A stretch of 58,536 nt of DNA from Verrucomicrobiaceae bacterium. GTDB lineage: Bacteria > Pseudomonadota > Gammaproteobacteria > Pseudomonadales > CAMLJR01. The notes beneath the pieces were generated by a model. That model was not told where the DNA came from, ran no database searches, and saw only the letters and a list, made by a program, of their open reading frames with translations. The position numbers were made by a program, and so were the translations under genes. Within the stretch, counting starts at the first letter, position 1, and the number at the start of each line of letters is the position of its first letter. The stretch covers positions 1-58,536 of the forward strand of contig JAQGNY010000046.1 of the NCBI GenBank assembly GCA_028293825.1. Direction: 5' to 3'. Positions 1-9,079 of this stretch are shown piece by piece.

Positions 1-380
1 TCTAATTGCGCGCTTATTATTGCGGTGTCGTTTTTTTCATCGTCATCAGCTTCACCGCCGCGACGATAACGCGACTGCATTCGTTCGAGTACATCACGCG
101 CTGCTAAAAACGAATCTATCATCGCCGGCTGCAACGCTAATTTTTCGCTGCGCAATTGGTCGAGCAACGATTCTAAAACATGCGTAAAACTGGCGAGATC
201 GGGAAAACCAAAAATGCCGGCGCCGCCTTTTATCGAGTGCGCGGCGCGAAATATTCCGTTGAGACTTTCCGCGTCGGGGTTTTCGATATTCAGGCCGACA
301 AGCAACTGCTCCATGGCCGCCAAATGCTCGGACATTTCCTCGAAGAATGCATCATGAAACTGGCTGATATCGACTTTCAA
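1..380 (-). CDS. cheA: Chemotaxis histidine kinase CheA, N-terminal part (Hpt domain), cut by window edge
   Basis: The minus strand is open from just after the cheY stop to the window edge and encodes a P1 (Hpt) phosphotransfer domain. It begins LKVDISQFHDAFFEEMSEHL and contains AAHSIKGGAGIFGF, whose His is the site autophosphorylated by CheA; phosphate then passes to CheY. No in-frame ATG exists, because the frame is closed by the cheY stop 27 nt upstream. The start is therefore most likely TTG at 378-380, with GGGA about 9 nt before it. That start gives the usual CheA N-terminus (compare MDISDFYQTFFDEA in E. coli). The rest of the kinase lies outside the window. Gene order MCP-cheY-cheA on one strand suggests an operon. 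An acidic linker (ADDDEKND) follows the Hpt helices. The family call is very likely; the start is an inference. Confidence 0.9.
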   Translation of the reverse strand, partial: MKVDISQFHDAFFEEMSEHLAAMEQLLVGLNIENPDAESLNGIFRAAHSIKGGAGIFGFPDLASFTHVLESLLDQLRSEKLALQPAMIDSFLAARDVLERMQSRYRRGGEADDDEKNDTAIISAQL

Positions 381-407
381 CGCTGCATTTCCCGTATCCG
401 ATGTTGA

Positions 408-773
408 TTACGGCATTACGCGCTTAACGACATCCAGCAATTTTTGTGGATCGAACGGCTTTACCAGCCAGCCCGACGCACCCGCTGCGCGGCCCTGCGA
501 TTTCATTTCATCACCGGACTCGGTGGTGAGCATTAATATCGGTACAGTTTTATAGGCAGGTAGTGCACGCAGCGAACGGATCATCGTCAACCCGTCCATC
601 ACCGGCATATTTTGATCGGTAAAAATAAGCCCATAACTGCCCGCCTGCGCTTTGGTTAAACCCTGCTTACCGTCGGCGGCTTCATCAATTTGATATCCTG
701 CCGTCGTCAACGTAAAACTCACCATTTGTCTTATCGATGGCGAATCATCAACGATCAATATTTTCTTAGCCAT
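408..773 (-). CDS. cheY: Chemotaxis response regulator CheY
   Basis: This is a single receiver domain of 121 residues, the usual size for CheY. It starts MAKKILIVDDSPS (acidic pocket DD), has the phosphoacceptor Asp in IFTDQNMPVMDG, the conserved Thr in MLTTES and the Lys in VKPFD. There is no output domain, so it acts by binding a partner such as the flagellar switch. An in-frame ATG exists 21 nt upstream, but AGGG lies 8 nt before the ATG at 771-773 and the protein then begins at the first beta strand, so the shorter start is chosen. It lies 105 nt after the MCP gene and 27 nt before cheA, so co-transcription is likely. Confidence 0.93.
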   Translation of the reverse strand: MAKKILIVDDSPSIRQMVSFTLTTAGYQIDEAADGKQGLTKAQAGSYGLIFTDQNMPVMDGLTMIRSLRALPAYKTVPILMLTTESGDEMKSQGRAAGASGWLVKPFDPQKLLDVVKRVMP

Positions 774-878
774 ATGTTCAACCCTGAGCCGCACGCTAAG
801 TAGAAATGTATTCTTTTTAAATTGTGTGGATTAATTTTCTGTACGCACTGGACTAAAAAAATCCCACATCGCTACTAC

Positions 879-2054
879 CTAAAATAATTCAACATCACCA
901 CTGCCGACATTGCGTTGACGCACCGGCACATGCTCTAACGCTTCCAATTGCGCGCTGCATTCTTGCAGTACCGAGCGCATGCTTGCCCAATCGCCATGTT
1001 GATTTTTATCGACAGCGCGCGCGCTGGATTCGCCCATTTCACGAAAACCGTTTAAGCGCTTGCGCAAGTGTTCGAGTAGTTGGTGACTCATATCTTGAAA
1101 TTGCATCGCTGTGATGGCGGAATTGATTTGCACATCGACCTGTTGCGAAATGCCGGCCATTTGCTTAACAACTTGGACAATTTGCTGATTGCCGCCTTCA
1201 AGCGCCTGCATCGCGTTTTCAACTTGTTGCTTCGATTGCAGTGTAAAAGACACATCTCGCTTAGCGAGACGGCCCAACGCGCTTTCGGTTTCACGCACTG
1301 CCGTATTTACTTCGAGCATGAGCACGCGAATATTTTCCGCGAAACCAGCAGAGCGGCCCGAAAGCGCACGCACTTCATCGGCGACAACGGCAAAACCGCG
1401 CCCGGCATCGCCGGCACGCGCCGCTTCAATTGCAGCGTTTAACGCCAATAAATTTGTTTGTCCGGCAATGCCGTTTATTTCGTCGAGTATTCCAGAAATG
1501 GAATCGACTTTTTCACGAATCAAATCCATGCGCTCAGCCAACTCTGTTGACGCTGTGGAAGTGTGCGCGGTGGCTTCAACAAATTGCGAAAGAACATCGG
1601 AAACTTGCGTGACTAAATATTGAAAACTGCGATCGTCGTGGGCGCTATCGGCATGTTGCGCAGTTAATTCACTGGCAATACTGAGTTGTTTTTGCAGCAA
1701 TACATGCAGCTCGTTAAAGCTCGTAATTAATTTCCCGATGGCATCGCCGATAATATTTTGTAATCGGCTGGCCTCCCCATCCATATATTCGCTTTGATTA
1801 ACCAGCAAACTGCGTAAACTCGAAAAGAAATTACGCGCCTCTTTATTCAGAGTTTCACCATCTTTATGTCGAGTATTTTTTGACTCAGCAATTTCGTCGC
1901 GAATAACGCGATCCGCAATAAAAATTGCCAGCATGACAAAGACGGCGAAGGCGAAGGCGAGACCGACAAAGGGAGATGACGCTAACTTCCCTATTCCCGC
2001 ACCCACGACGGCTAACACTACAGCTGAGGCGACGAGCGATAATTTCCAAGACAT
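879..2054 (-). CDS. Methyl-accepting chemotaxis protein, membrane-anchored without a large periplasmic sensor
   Basis: The protein has 391 residues. Two hydrophobic segments near the N-terminus (about residues 5-22 and 28-47) are separated by only a few residues, so there is almost no periplasmic sensor domain. A helical region follows and then the signalling domain with the conserved hairpin tip ([33 protein letters not shown]), which binds CheA/CheW. It is shorter than canonical four-helix MCPs (about 530 residues) and lacks a recognisable HAMP pair, so it probably senses a cytoplasmic or membrane signal. It is the first gene of the MCP-cheY-cheA set. The signalling domain is certain and the stimulus is unknown. 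Confidence 0.92.
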   Translation of the reverse strand: MSWKLSLVASAVVLAVVGAGIGKLASSPFVGLAFAFAVFVMLAIFIADRVIRDEIAESKNTRHKDGETLNKEARNFFSSLRSLLVNQSEYMDGEASRLQNIIGDAIGKLITSFNELHVLLQKQLSIASELTAQHADSAHDDRSFQYLVTQVSDVLSQFVEATAHTSTASTELAERMDLIREKVDSISGILDEINGIAGQTNLLALNAAIEAARAGDAGRGFAVVADEVRALSGRSAGFAENIRVLMLEVNTAVRETESALGRLAKRDVSFTLQSKQQVENAMQALEGGNQQIVQVVKQMAGISQQVDVQINSAITAMQFQDMSHQLLEHLRKRLNGFREMGESSARAVDKNQHGDWASMRSVLQECSAQLEALEHVPVRQRNVGSGDVELF

Positions 2055-2335
2055 TTACGACAGCTCACATTGGTTAATAAGCTAATGCGATAACGCTGAC
2101 TTTCTTCAAATCTAATTAAGAAAATAAAAAGTTTTAAGCGAAAGACTGGTCAAGCCTAGTACACGAAAAAAAGTTTCACAATGACGAACGAGCCTTCGTC
2201 ATCATTTATCGAACGAATTAACCCGAATTAATAATTGCTATTTTTTAAAGTTTTTAATTAAAAAATTGTTAAGCTGCAACATTCAAATATAAGTAGTTTG
2301 TAAATTTCGCTCGATCAAAAACCGGAGAGTACCCA

Positions 2336-2587
2336 ATGAAAATTGACGTTAGTATCGATATTTCCCCCGAAGAAATTCGCCGTCTTTACGGCGTACCTGA
2401 CCTCTCCACGCTGCATACAAATATCGTTAGTAAACTGCAACAGGCCGTTGAAAAAAATGATGTTAGTTCGTTGGGGGGACTGGTAGGACCAATGGCGGCA
2501 GCCGGTTTGAAGTCCGTCGAGGATTACAATAAATTGCTGTGGTCGCTGTTCAATCCGCTGAAGAAGAAAGAAAAGGAAACGGAATAA
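2336..2587 (+). CDS. Small conserved protein, DUF6489-like
   Basis: This is an 83-residue cytoplasmic protein that starts MKIDVSIDISPEEIRRLYGVP and ends in a charged tail (NPLKKKEKETE). The opening strand, the PEE turn and the GVPD motif resemble the DUF6489 family, small proteins often found near phasin- or membrane-associated genes. A purine-rich ribosome site (CGGAGAG) precedes the ATG. It stands alone, divergent from the MCP gene and convergent with dapB. Biochemical function is unknown. The assignment rests on recall of the family pattern, not on a search. Confidence 0.7.
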   Translation: MKIDVSIDISPEEIRRLYGVPDLSTLHTNIVSKLQQAVEKNDVSSLGGLVGPMAAAGLKSVEDYNKLLWSLFNPLKKKEKETE

Positions 2588-2657
2588 ACCCGCAATGCCA
2601 GGCGAATAAATTTTGCAAAAAGTAACCAAAAGGTCGAATAGTGGAAGCGATAAGTTG

Positions 2658-2678
2658 GCTCTCGCTAGAAGCGAGAGC
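2658..2678 (-). terminator. Perfect 9-bp hairpin downstream of dapB
   Basis: GCTCTCGCT-aga-AGCGAGAGC forms a perfect 9-bp stem with a 3-nt loop, 6 nt after the dapB stop and facing the DUF6489-like gene. No clear U-tract follows on either strand, so it may act as an mRNA 3'-end stabiliser or a weak terminator shared by the convergent genes. Confidence 0.5.
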
Positions 2679-2684
2679 GCGATT

Positions 2685-3515
<831 letters not shown>

Positions 3516-3552
3516 CTATACGGCTTTACTGCGCTGATGAATTCCATGAACG

Positions 3553-3577
3553 AAAAGGGCGCAGCAAGCGGCGCCCC
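3553..3577 (-). terminator. Probable rho-independent terminator after dnaJ
   Basis: On the minus strand GGGCGC, an 8-nt loop and GCGCCC are followed directly by TTTTCGTTC. It lies about 50 nt after the dnaJ stop and before dapB, so it should separate most heat-shock transcription from dapB. Confidence 0.65.
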
Positions 3578-3624
3578 TCAACTACCTAACAATGGATAGC
3601 GTTTAAAAGCGCCGATAAATCGGC

Positions 3625-4761
3625 TTAGTTCGAATCACCGAAAAAACTTTTCATACCTTCGAACCATGAACCTTTGCGCGGTGAATTCTGATTGCCGGGC
3701 GTTTCCAGCGATTGCTGCAACTCGCGCAGTAAATCTTTTTGATGCTTGTTCAAACTGACCGGCGTTTCCACCGCGACACGACACAGTAAATCGCCGGGGC
3801 CACCACCGCGCACGGGCGATACACCTTTACCGCGCAGGCGGAACAGTTTTCCCGTTTGCGTTTCCGGCGGGATTTTCAGTTTGACGCGACCTTCAAGCGT
3901 CGGCACTTCGAGCTCGCCGCCTAATGCCGCATCGGCAAAGCTGATCGGCACCTCGCAGAATAAATGTTTGCCGTCGCGCTCAAAGATGGGGTGCTCGCGC
4001 ACCGAAATCTGCACGTACAAATCGCCGACCGGTCCGCCATCTTGGCCGGCTTCGCCTTCACCGGAAAGGCGAATGCGATCACCGGTATCAACGCCCGCAG
4101 GCACTTTTACCGACAGCGTTTTGGTTTCTTCAACTACGCCGCGGCCATAACATTTGCCGCAGGGGTCGGCGATCATTTTGCCTTTGCCGCGGCAATTCGG
4201 GCAGGTTTGCTGAACCGAGAAAAAGCCCTGCTGCATACGAATCTGACCGGAGCCGGAACAGGTGGTACAGGTAACCGGCTGGCTGCCTTTCTTCGCGCCG
4301 GAGCCATTGCACTCATCGCAGTGCACCATAGTCGGAATGCGGATTTTGGTGGTGGTGCCTTTGACCGCTTCTTCCAAACTGATTTCTAGCGTGTAACGCA
4401 AATCCGACCCGCGCTGCGGACCGCCGCGTCCGCCGCCGCGACCGGCACCAAAGATATCGCCGAATACATCGCCAAAAATATCGGAAAAACTACCGCTGCC
4501 AGCGCCGAACCCACCCGCCCCGCCACCGCCGCTGCCATCCACGGCGGAATGACCGAATTGATCGTAAGCCGAGCGCTTCTGCGTATCGGAAAGCACTTCA
4601 TACGCTTCATTCGCTTCCTTAAAGCGATCTTCCGAATCCTTATCGCCAGGATTGCGATCAGGATGAAACTTCATCGCCACACGGCGATAAGCTTTTTTGA
4701 TTTCAGTGTCGGCGGCGTCACGCGCCACACCCAACACCTCGTAATAATCGCGCTTCGACAT
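3625..4761 (-). CDS. dnaJ: Chaperone DnaJ (Hsp40)
   Basis: DnaJ (378 residues) stimulates DnaK ATPase activity and delivers unfolded clients. In order it has the J domain ([19 protein letters not shown] motif at about residues 33-35), a Gly/Phe-rich linker (about 76-115), and a zinc-finger domain with four CxxCxGxG-type repeats ([33 protein letters not shown]). The C-terminal substrate-binding domains follow. All zinc ligands are present. It lies 355 nt downstream of dnaK on the same strand, with a spacer rich in hairpins. Confidence 0.98.
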   Translation of the reverse strand: MSKRDYYEVLGVARDAADTEIKKAYRRVAMKFHPDRNPGDKDSEDRFKEANEAYEVLSDTQKRSAYDQFGHSAVDGSGGGGAGGFGAGSGSFSDIFGDVFGDIFGAGRGGGRGGPQRGSDLRYTLEISLEEAVKGTTTKIRIPTMVHCDECNGSGAKKGSQPVTCTTCSGSGQIRMQQGFFSVQQTCPNCRGKGKMIADPCGKCYGRGVVEETKTLSVKVPAGVDTGDRIRLSGEGEAGQDGGPVGDLYVQISVREHPIFERDGKHLFCEVPISFADAALGGELEVPTLEGRVKLKIPPETQTGKLFRLRGKGVSPVRGGGPGDLLCRVAVETPVSLNKHQKDLLRELQQSLETPGNQNSPRKGSWFEGMKSFFGDSN

Positions 4762-5116
4762 GGGATTAAATTATCTTCTCTGCGGTTTAACCGCGAAATC
4801 AAAAATCATCGGGCGATGATTTTCGTAGCCAAGGGTGGGAAGCTCTCATCGTTTTGGCTTCCTCTGCGCAGGATGCGCGGCCCGTTTAATCGCGACCGAA
4901 ATCGTCGTTAAACGCGCTGGAGGCAAATAGCCTCTCGACCAATCACTTCTAACAAATAAATCAGTCGCTGTAGCGAACAAAGCGTACTGAGATTTTCAAA
5001 ATCTCACATTACCGACGCAGTCGGCGGAAACGACGAGGTCAGCATGGGGGCGCCATACTGACCTCGAGCATTACAGTGTGCAACCCCCGCGCCTGATGAC
5101 AGCAGGGGTTCGTGCC
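4762..5116 (-). other. dnaK-dnaJ spacer with three inverted repeats, no gene
   Basis: No coding signal is seen in these 355 nt. Three inverted repeats are visible: AAAATCATCG/CGATGATTTT at 4802-4823, GAGATTTT/AAAATCTC at 4989-5005 and a longer arm pair GAGGTCAG/CTGACCTC at 5035-5065 that extends inward through ATGG/CCAT. The last lies about 50 nt after the dnaK stop. These could set the dnaK:dnaJ ratio by RNA processing or partial termination; that role is inferred. Confidence 0.5.
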
Positions 5117-7039
5117 TTATTTCGGCTCGTCTTTAACTTCCTCGAACTCAGCATCGACAACGTCATCCTTGTTGTTGGTCCCGGTATTTTGGGATTCACC
5201 ACCGGCTTGCGATTTGGCCTGAGCTTCGGCATACATCTTCTGCGCCAAGCCGCTGGACGCTTCCGTCAACTTCTGCGTCGCCGCTTCGATGGCTGCTTGA
5301 TCTTCACCTTTCACCACTTCTTCGACTTGTTTAATCGCCGCTTCGATGGCCGATCTCTCATCCGCCGTTACTTTGTCGCCGGCTTCGAGCAAGGTTTTCT
5401 GGCTTGCATGGACGAGACCTTCAGCGGTGTTGCGGGCTTGCGCCAACTCGACGAACTTCTTGTCGGTTTCAGCATTGGCTTCGGCATCGCGCACCATTTT
5501 CTTGATTTCGTCTTCCGACAAACCGCTCGATGCGGTAATGCGAATCGATTGCTGCTTGTTGGTCGCCTTGTCTTTTGCCGACACGTTCAAAATACCGTTC
5601 GCATCGATATCGAAGGTCACTTCGATCTGCGGCAGGCCGCGCGGTGACGGCGGAATGTCGGCGAGGTCGAAACGGCCCAGCGATTTGTTCTGCGCCGCCT
5701 GCTTGCGCTCGCCCTGTACGACGTGAATCGTCACTGCCGTTTGATTGTCGTCAGCGGTCGAAAACACTTGCGATTTCTTGGTCGGAATCGTGGTGTTCTT
5801 GTCGATCAGCGGGGTGGCAACACCGCCCATGGTTTCGATACCGAGTGTCAGCGGCGTTACGTCCAGCAGCAACACGTCTTTTACATCGCCGCCCAGTACC
5901 GCGCCTTGAATCGCCGCACCGACTGCTACCGCTTCATCTGGGTTTACATCTTTACGCGCTTCTTTGCCGAAGAAATCGGCGACTTTCTTTTGCACCATCG
6001 GCATGCGGGTCTGACCACCAACGAGGATGATTTCGTCGATTTCTTTGACCGACTTGCCGGCATCTTTCAACGCCATGCGCAGCGGTTCCATCGAGCGATC
6101 GACCAAGTGCTCAACCAGCGCTTCAAGTTTGGCGCGAGTCAATTTAACGACCATGTGTTTCGGGCCGCTCGCATCGGCCGTGATGTACGGCAGATTCACT
6201 TCAGTTTGTTGGCTTGACGACAGCTCGATTTTGGATTTCTCTGCCGCTTCTTTCAGCCGCTGTACTGCCAGCGGATCACCTTTCAGATCGATACCGGTGT
6301 CTTTCTTGAATTCATCGGCCAAGTAATTGATGAGGATCATGTCGAAGTCCTCACCGCCTAGGAATGTGTCGCCGTTGGTCGACAACACTTCGAATTGTTT
6401 CTCGCCATCGACATCGGCGATTTCGATGATCGAAATATCGAAGGTACCGCCGCCGAGGTCATATACCGCAATAACGCGGTCGCCGCCTTCTTTGTCAATG
6501 CCATAAGCCAATGCTGCTGCAGTCGGCTCGTTGATGATGCGTTTTACGTCAAGACCAGCGATACGGCCGGCATCTTTGGTCGCCTGACGTTGCGAGTCAT
6601 TGAAGTACGCCGGAACGGTGATGACGGCTTCTTTGATTTCTTCGCCGAGATAATCCTCAGCGGTTTTTTTCATTTTCTTCAGCACTTCGGCGGAGATTTG
6701 CGGCGGCGCCATTTTGCGGCCACTCACTTCAACCCACGCGTCGCCGTTGTCGGCTTTAACGATTTTGTACGGCACCATTTCGATGTCTTTCTGCACGACG
6801 TCGTCACCGAAGCGGCGACCGATCAGACGCTTAACCGCGTACAGCGTATTTTTGGGATTGGTCACAGCCTGACGTTTCGCGCTTTGACCCACCAGGATTT
6901 CATCGCTGTCGGTGTACGCAACGATTGATGGCGTGGTGCGTGCGCCTTCCGCGTTTTCCAGCACTTTCACTTTGTCGCCGTCCAGGATCGCAACGCAGGA
7001 GTTGGTGGTGCCGAGGTCAATGCCGATTATCTTTGCCAT
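5117..7039 (-). CDS. dnaK: Chaperone DnaK (Hsp70)
   Basis: DnaK (640 residues) is the ATP-driven Hsp70 that works with DnaJ and GrpE. Visible marks are the phosphate-binding start [17 protein letters not shown], the Hsp70 signatures [25 protein letters not shown] and [13 protein letters not shown], the linker [16 protein letters not shown], a substrate-binding domain and the acidic tail ending EEVKDEPK. An earlier in-frame start is rejected: GGAGAG lies about 10 nt before the ATG at 7037-7039 and the family begins there. It is preceded by a candidate sigma-32 promoter in the grpE-dnaK gap. Confidence 0.99.
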   Translation of the reverse strand: MAKIIGIDLGTTNSCVAILDGDKVKVLENAEGARTTPSIVAYTDSDEILVGQSAKRQAVTNPKNTLYAVKRLIGRRFGDDVVQKDIEMVPYKIVKADNGDAWVEVSGRKMAPPQISAEVLKKMKKTAEDYLGEEIKEAVITVPAYFNDSQRQATKDAGRIAGLDVKRIINEPTAAALAYGIDKEGGDRVIAVYDLGGGTFDISIIEIADVDGEKQFEVLSTNGDTFLGGEDFDMILINYLADEFKKDTGIDLKGDPLAVQRLKEAAEKSKIELSSSQQTEVNLPYITADASGPKHMVVKLTRAKLEALVEHLVDRSMEPLRMALKDAGKSVKEIDEIILVGGQTRMPMVQKKVADFFGKEARKDVNPDEAVAVGAAIQGAVLGGDVKDVLLLDVTPLTLGIETMGGVATPLIDKNTTIPTKKSQVFSTADDNQTAVTIHVVQGERKQAAQNKSLGRFDLADIPPSPRGLPQIEVTFDIDANGILNVSAKDKATNKQQSIRITASSGLSEDEIKKMVRDAEANAETDKKFVELAQARNTAEGLVHASQKTLLEAGDKVTADERSAIEAAIKQVEEVVKGEDQAAIEAATQKLTEASSGLAQKMYAEAQAKSQAGGESQNTGTNNKDDVVDAEFEEVKDEPK

Positions 7040-7116
7040 GAAATTTCTCTCCAAAACGGATGTTCAAATTTTAAATTCGCCGCCGTCACCACGACGACAT
7101 CAAATACTTGTCGCCT

Positions 7117-7145
7117 AATATTGGCCCGCGCCCTACAAATTCAAG
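7117..7145 (-). promoter_or_regulatory. Candidate sigma-32 promoter before dnaK
   Basis: On the minus strand CTTGAAT, a 14-nt spacer and CCAATATT resemble the heat-shock consensus CTTGAAA-N(11-15)-CCCCATnT. The -35 differs at one base; the -10 is a weaker match. The site lies about 80 nt before the dnaK start in the grpE-dnaK gap. Confidence 0.5.
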
Positions 7146-7168
7146 GGCTATTCATTGCGATGCCTGGA

Positions 7169-7744
7169 TTAAGCGTTCTCGTCGATTTTTTTCGGGGTGC
7201 CCTTCGCGACTACAACCATTGCCGCGCGCAACAAACGCCCGTTCAACGTGTAACCTTTTTGCATCACCTGCAATACGGTGTTGGGTTCGGCCGCAGGATT
7301 TTCGACCATCGCCACCGCTTCATGAAAGGCCGGATCAAACGGTGCGCCGAGCGGATCGACCTGCTCGACGTGGAACCGCGTCAGCGCATCGAACAAGGTT
7401 TTGCTGGTCAGCTCGACACCTTCGGTCAGCGGCTTGAGCGCCTCATTGCTGCGATCGGCCACCTCGAGCGTCCGCTCCAAGTTATCGGCCACCGACAACA
7501 CGCTGCTGGCAAATTTTTCCAGCGCATATTTGTGCGCGCTCTCGACATCTTTCTCGGCGCGCCGACGCACGTTTTGCGCCTCGGCAGCGGTGCGCAACGT
7601 CTGGTCTTTGGCATCGGCCAACTGCTGCTGCAATTGTTCGATCTCGGCCTGTAACGACGCGATATCCACTACCGTCTCAGCGGTCTGGTCTTCGGGTGCG
7701 GCGGGATTTTCAGTTTCGACAGGGTTGTTCTGCTGCTCTGTCAC
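7169..7744 (-). CDS. grpE: Nucleotide exchange factor GrpE
   Basis: GrpE (191 residues) releases ADP from DnaK. It has an acidic unstructured N-terminus (about residues 1-30), a long coiled-coil (about 30-85, LQAEIEQLQQQLADAKDQ) and the C-terminal beta domain with the conserved VEQVDPLGAPFDPAFHEA and VLQKGY-type segment (VMQKGYTLNGRLLRAAMVVV). The start codon is GTG at 7742-7744 with GGAG 8 nt upstream. It lies between hrcA and dnaK and has its own strong sigma-32 promoter. Confidence 0.97.
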   Translation of the reverse strand: MTEQQNNPVETENPAAPEDQTAETVVDIASLQAEIEQLQQQLADAKDQTLRTAAEAQNVRRRAEKDVESAHKYALEKFASSVLSVADNLERTLEVADRSNEALKPLTEGVELTSKTLFDALTRFHVEQVDPLGAPFDPAFHEAVAMVENPAAEPNTVLQVMQKGYTLNGRLLRAAMVVVAKGTPKKIDENA

Positions 7745-7830
7745 AATGGATCTCCGTCAAGCTGGTTAGAAATTAACGCCGGAAAATGAGCGCTGGAAAT
7801 GGAAAATAGGAAACTAAAAGCTGGCCGCAG

Positions 7831-7858
7831 AGATGGGGCCGAGCGGGTGAATTTCAAG
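7831..7858 (-). promoter_or_regulatory. Near-perfect sigma-32 (RpoH) promoter for grpE-dnaK-dnaJ
   Basis: Reading the minus strand, CTTGAAA (7852-7858), a 13-nt spacer and CCCCATCT (7831-7838) match the heat-shock consensus at every conserved position. The expected start point is about 80 nt before the GTG of grpE. The site lies just after the hrcA stop, so the chaperone genes can be induced independently of hrcA. Confidence 0.9.
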
Positions 7859-7873
7859 AGCGAGCAGTTTCTC

Positions 7874-8917
7874 TCAGACCGATTTCAGGGCCAGACTGAG
7901 CATGCGCGCGGTGAGATCGACGATGGGAATTACGCTCTCATAGGCCATGCGCGTCGGCCCGATCACGCCGAGCACGCCGAGCGATTGACCACCCACCTGA
8001 TACGGCGCCGTGATAACGCTGTAATCGCCGAATACGTCGTAACCCGCCTCTTCGCCGATAAATATTTGCACGCCATCGGCGCGGATACAGCGGTCGATCA
8101 AATCGAGAATTTCACGCTTTTGTTGAAACGCTTCAAACAAGCCCTTCAGCTTGTCGATTTCTTCCGGCCCGGCGTTGCCGATTAGTTGCGTTTCGCCGGT
8201 CATTACATAATCGCGCGCGGCCTCGTTTTGCGGAATTTCCAGCGCCTTGCTGGCGAGATCGAGCGTGGTTTGCATATGCCGGTCAATGGTGGCCTTGTCG
8301 GCTTGCATCGCATCGAACAGCGCCGCGCGCACTTCACTTAAATCCTGCCCGGCAAAACGCTGATTGAGCATATTGGCGGCGCGCTGCAATTCCAATTTGT
8401 CGTGCGCGCGGCCGGTGTAAATCACGCGGTTCTGCACTTCGCGCTCATTGATGACGAGGATCACCAACACCCGGTTATCGCTCAACGGCAAAAATTCAAT
8501 TTGCCGCAACACCACCCGCTGTTGCCGCGGCAACGTGACGATGCCTGCCTGCGCGGTTATCCGCGACAGTAACTGCGAGGCGCTTTCGATCAATTCCTTC
8601 GAGGATTTATCGGCGGTCAATTCCTGCCGCAAACTGGCCAGTGCAGCTTCCTCCAAGGGCCGTACGGTAATCAGCGAATCGACAAATAAACGATAACCCT
8701 GCGACGTCGGAATGCGCCCGGCAGAAGTGTGCGGCGCGCGGATTAAGCCAAGCTCTTCGAGATCCGCCATGATATTGCGTACAGTCGCTGGACTGATCGG
8801 TAAGCCGCTGCACTCGAGCAACGCTTTCGATCCGACCGGCTGACCTTCGCGGATATAGCGCTCGACCAATGCCTTCAGCAGCAGTTGACTGCGCTCGGTG
8901 ATCACTTCTCTCGCCAT
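7874..8917 (-). CDS. hrcA: Heat-inducible transcription repressor HrcA
   Basis: HrcA (347 residues) represses chaperonin genes by binding CIRCE operators and is titrated by GroE. The N-terminal winged helix (LLKALVERYIREGQPVGSKALL, SPATVRNIMADLEELGLIRAPH TSAGR region) is typical, followed by a GAF-like domain and the C-terminal VIGPTRMAYESVIPIVDLTARML motif region. No CIRCE inverted repeat (TTAGCACTC-N9-GAGTGCTAA) was seen near grpE, dnaK or hrcA, so its target, probably groESL, lies elsewhere. A weak sigma-32-like pair (TGTTAAA-N11-CCCCAATA, 8967-8993) sits upstream. It is divergent from matB. Confidence 0.96.
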   Translation of the reverse strand: MAREVITERSQLLLKALVERYIREGQPVGSKALLECSGLPISPATVRNIMADLEELGLIRAPHTSAGRIPTSQGYRLFVDSLITVRPLEEAALASLRQELTADKSSKELIESASQLLSRITAQAGIVTLPRQQRVVLRQIEFLPLSDNRVLVILVINEREVQNRVIYTGRAHDKLELQRAANMLNQRFAGQDLSEVRAALFDAMQADKATIDRHMQTTLDLASKALEIPQNEAARDYVMTGETQLIGNAGPEEIDKLKGLFEAFQQKREILDLIDRCIRADGVQIFIGEEAGYDVFGDYSVITAPYQVGGQSLGVLGVIGPTRMAYESVIPIVDLTARMLSLALKSV

Positions 8918-9040
8918 GGTCGGTCAACGGCCTCGGTAATGAAGATGGGAATTTCGCTATCGATCTATATTGGGGTCGATGTTCGATTTAACAGGTCTCG
9001 ACCGCGCACGACTAGCGGTCGATAGCATTTCGGCTCGCAG

Positions 9041-9046
9041 TATAAT
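9041..9046 (+). promoter_or_regulatory. Sigma-70 -10 box for matB
   Basis: A perfect TATAAT lies 34 nt before the matB ATG. No good -35 hexamer is seen at 16-18 nt upstream. A short GCTGT/ACAGC hairpin (9051-9066) lies in the leader. Confidence 0.5.
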
Positions 9047-9079
9047 GCGCGCTGTTTTTTTACAGCGGATTTATTGCCG

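Noticed and set aside
3746-4389. Plus-strand open frames opposite dnaJ
   Set aside because: Shadow frames of the GC-rich dnaJ coding strand; no domain motif.
5078-6928. Long open frames on the plus strand opposite dnaK
   Set aside because: They mirror the codon pattern of dnaK, have no ribosome sites or family motifs, and dnaK is certain.
8918-9079. CIRCE operator near hrcA/matB
   Set aside because: No TTAGCACTC-N9-GAGTGCTAA or close variant found there or near grpE and dnaK.
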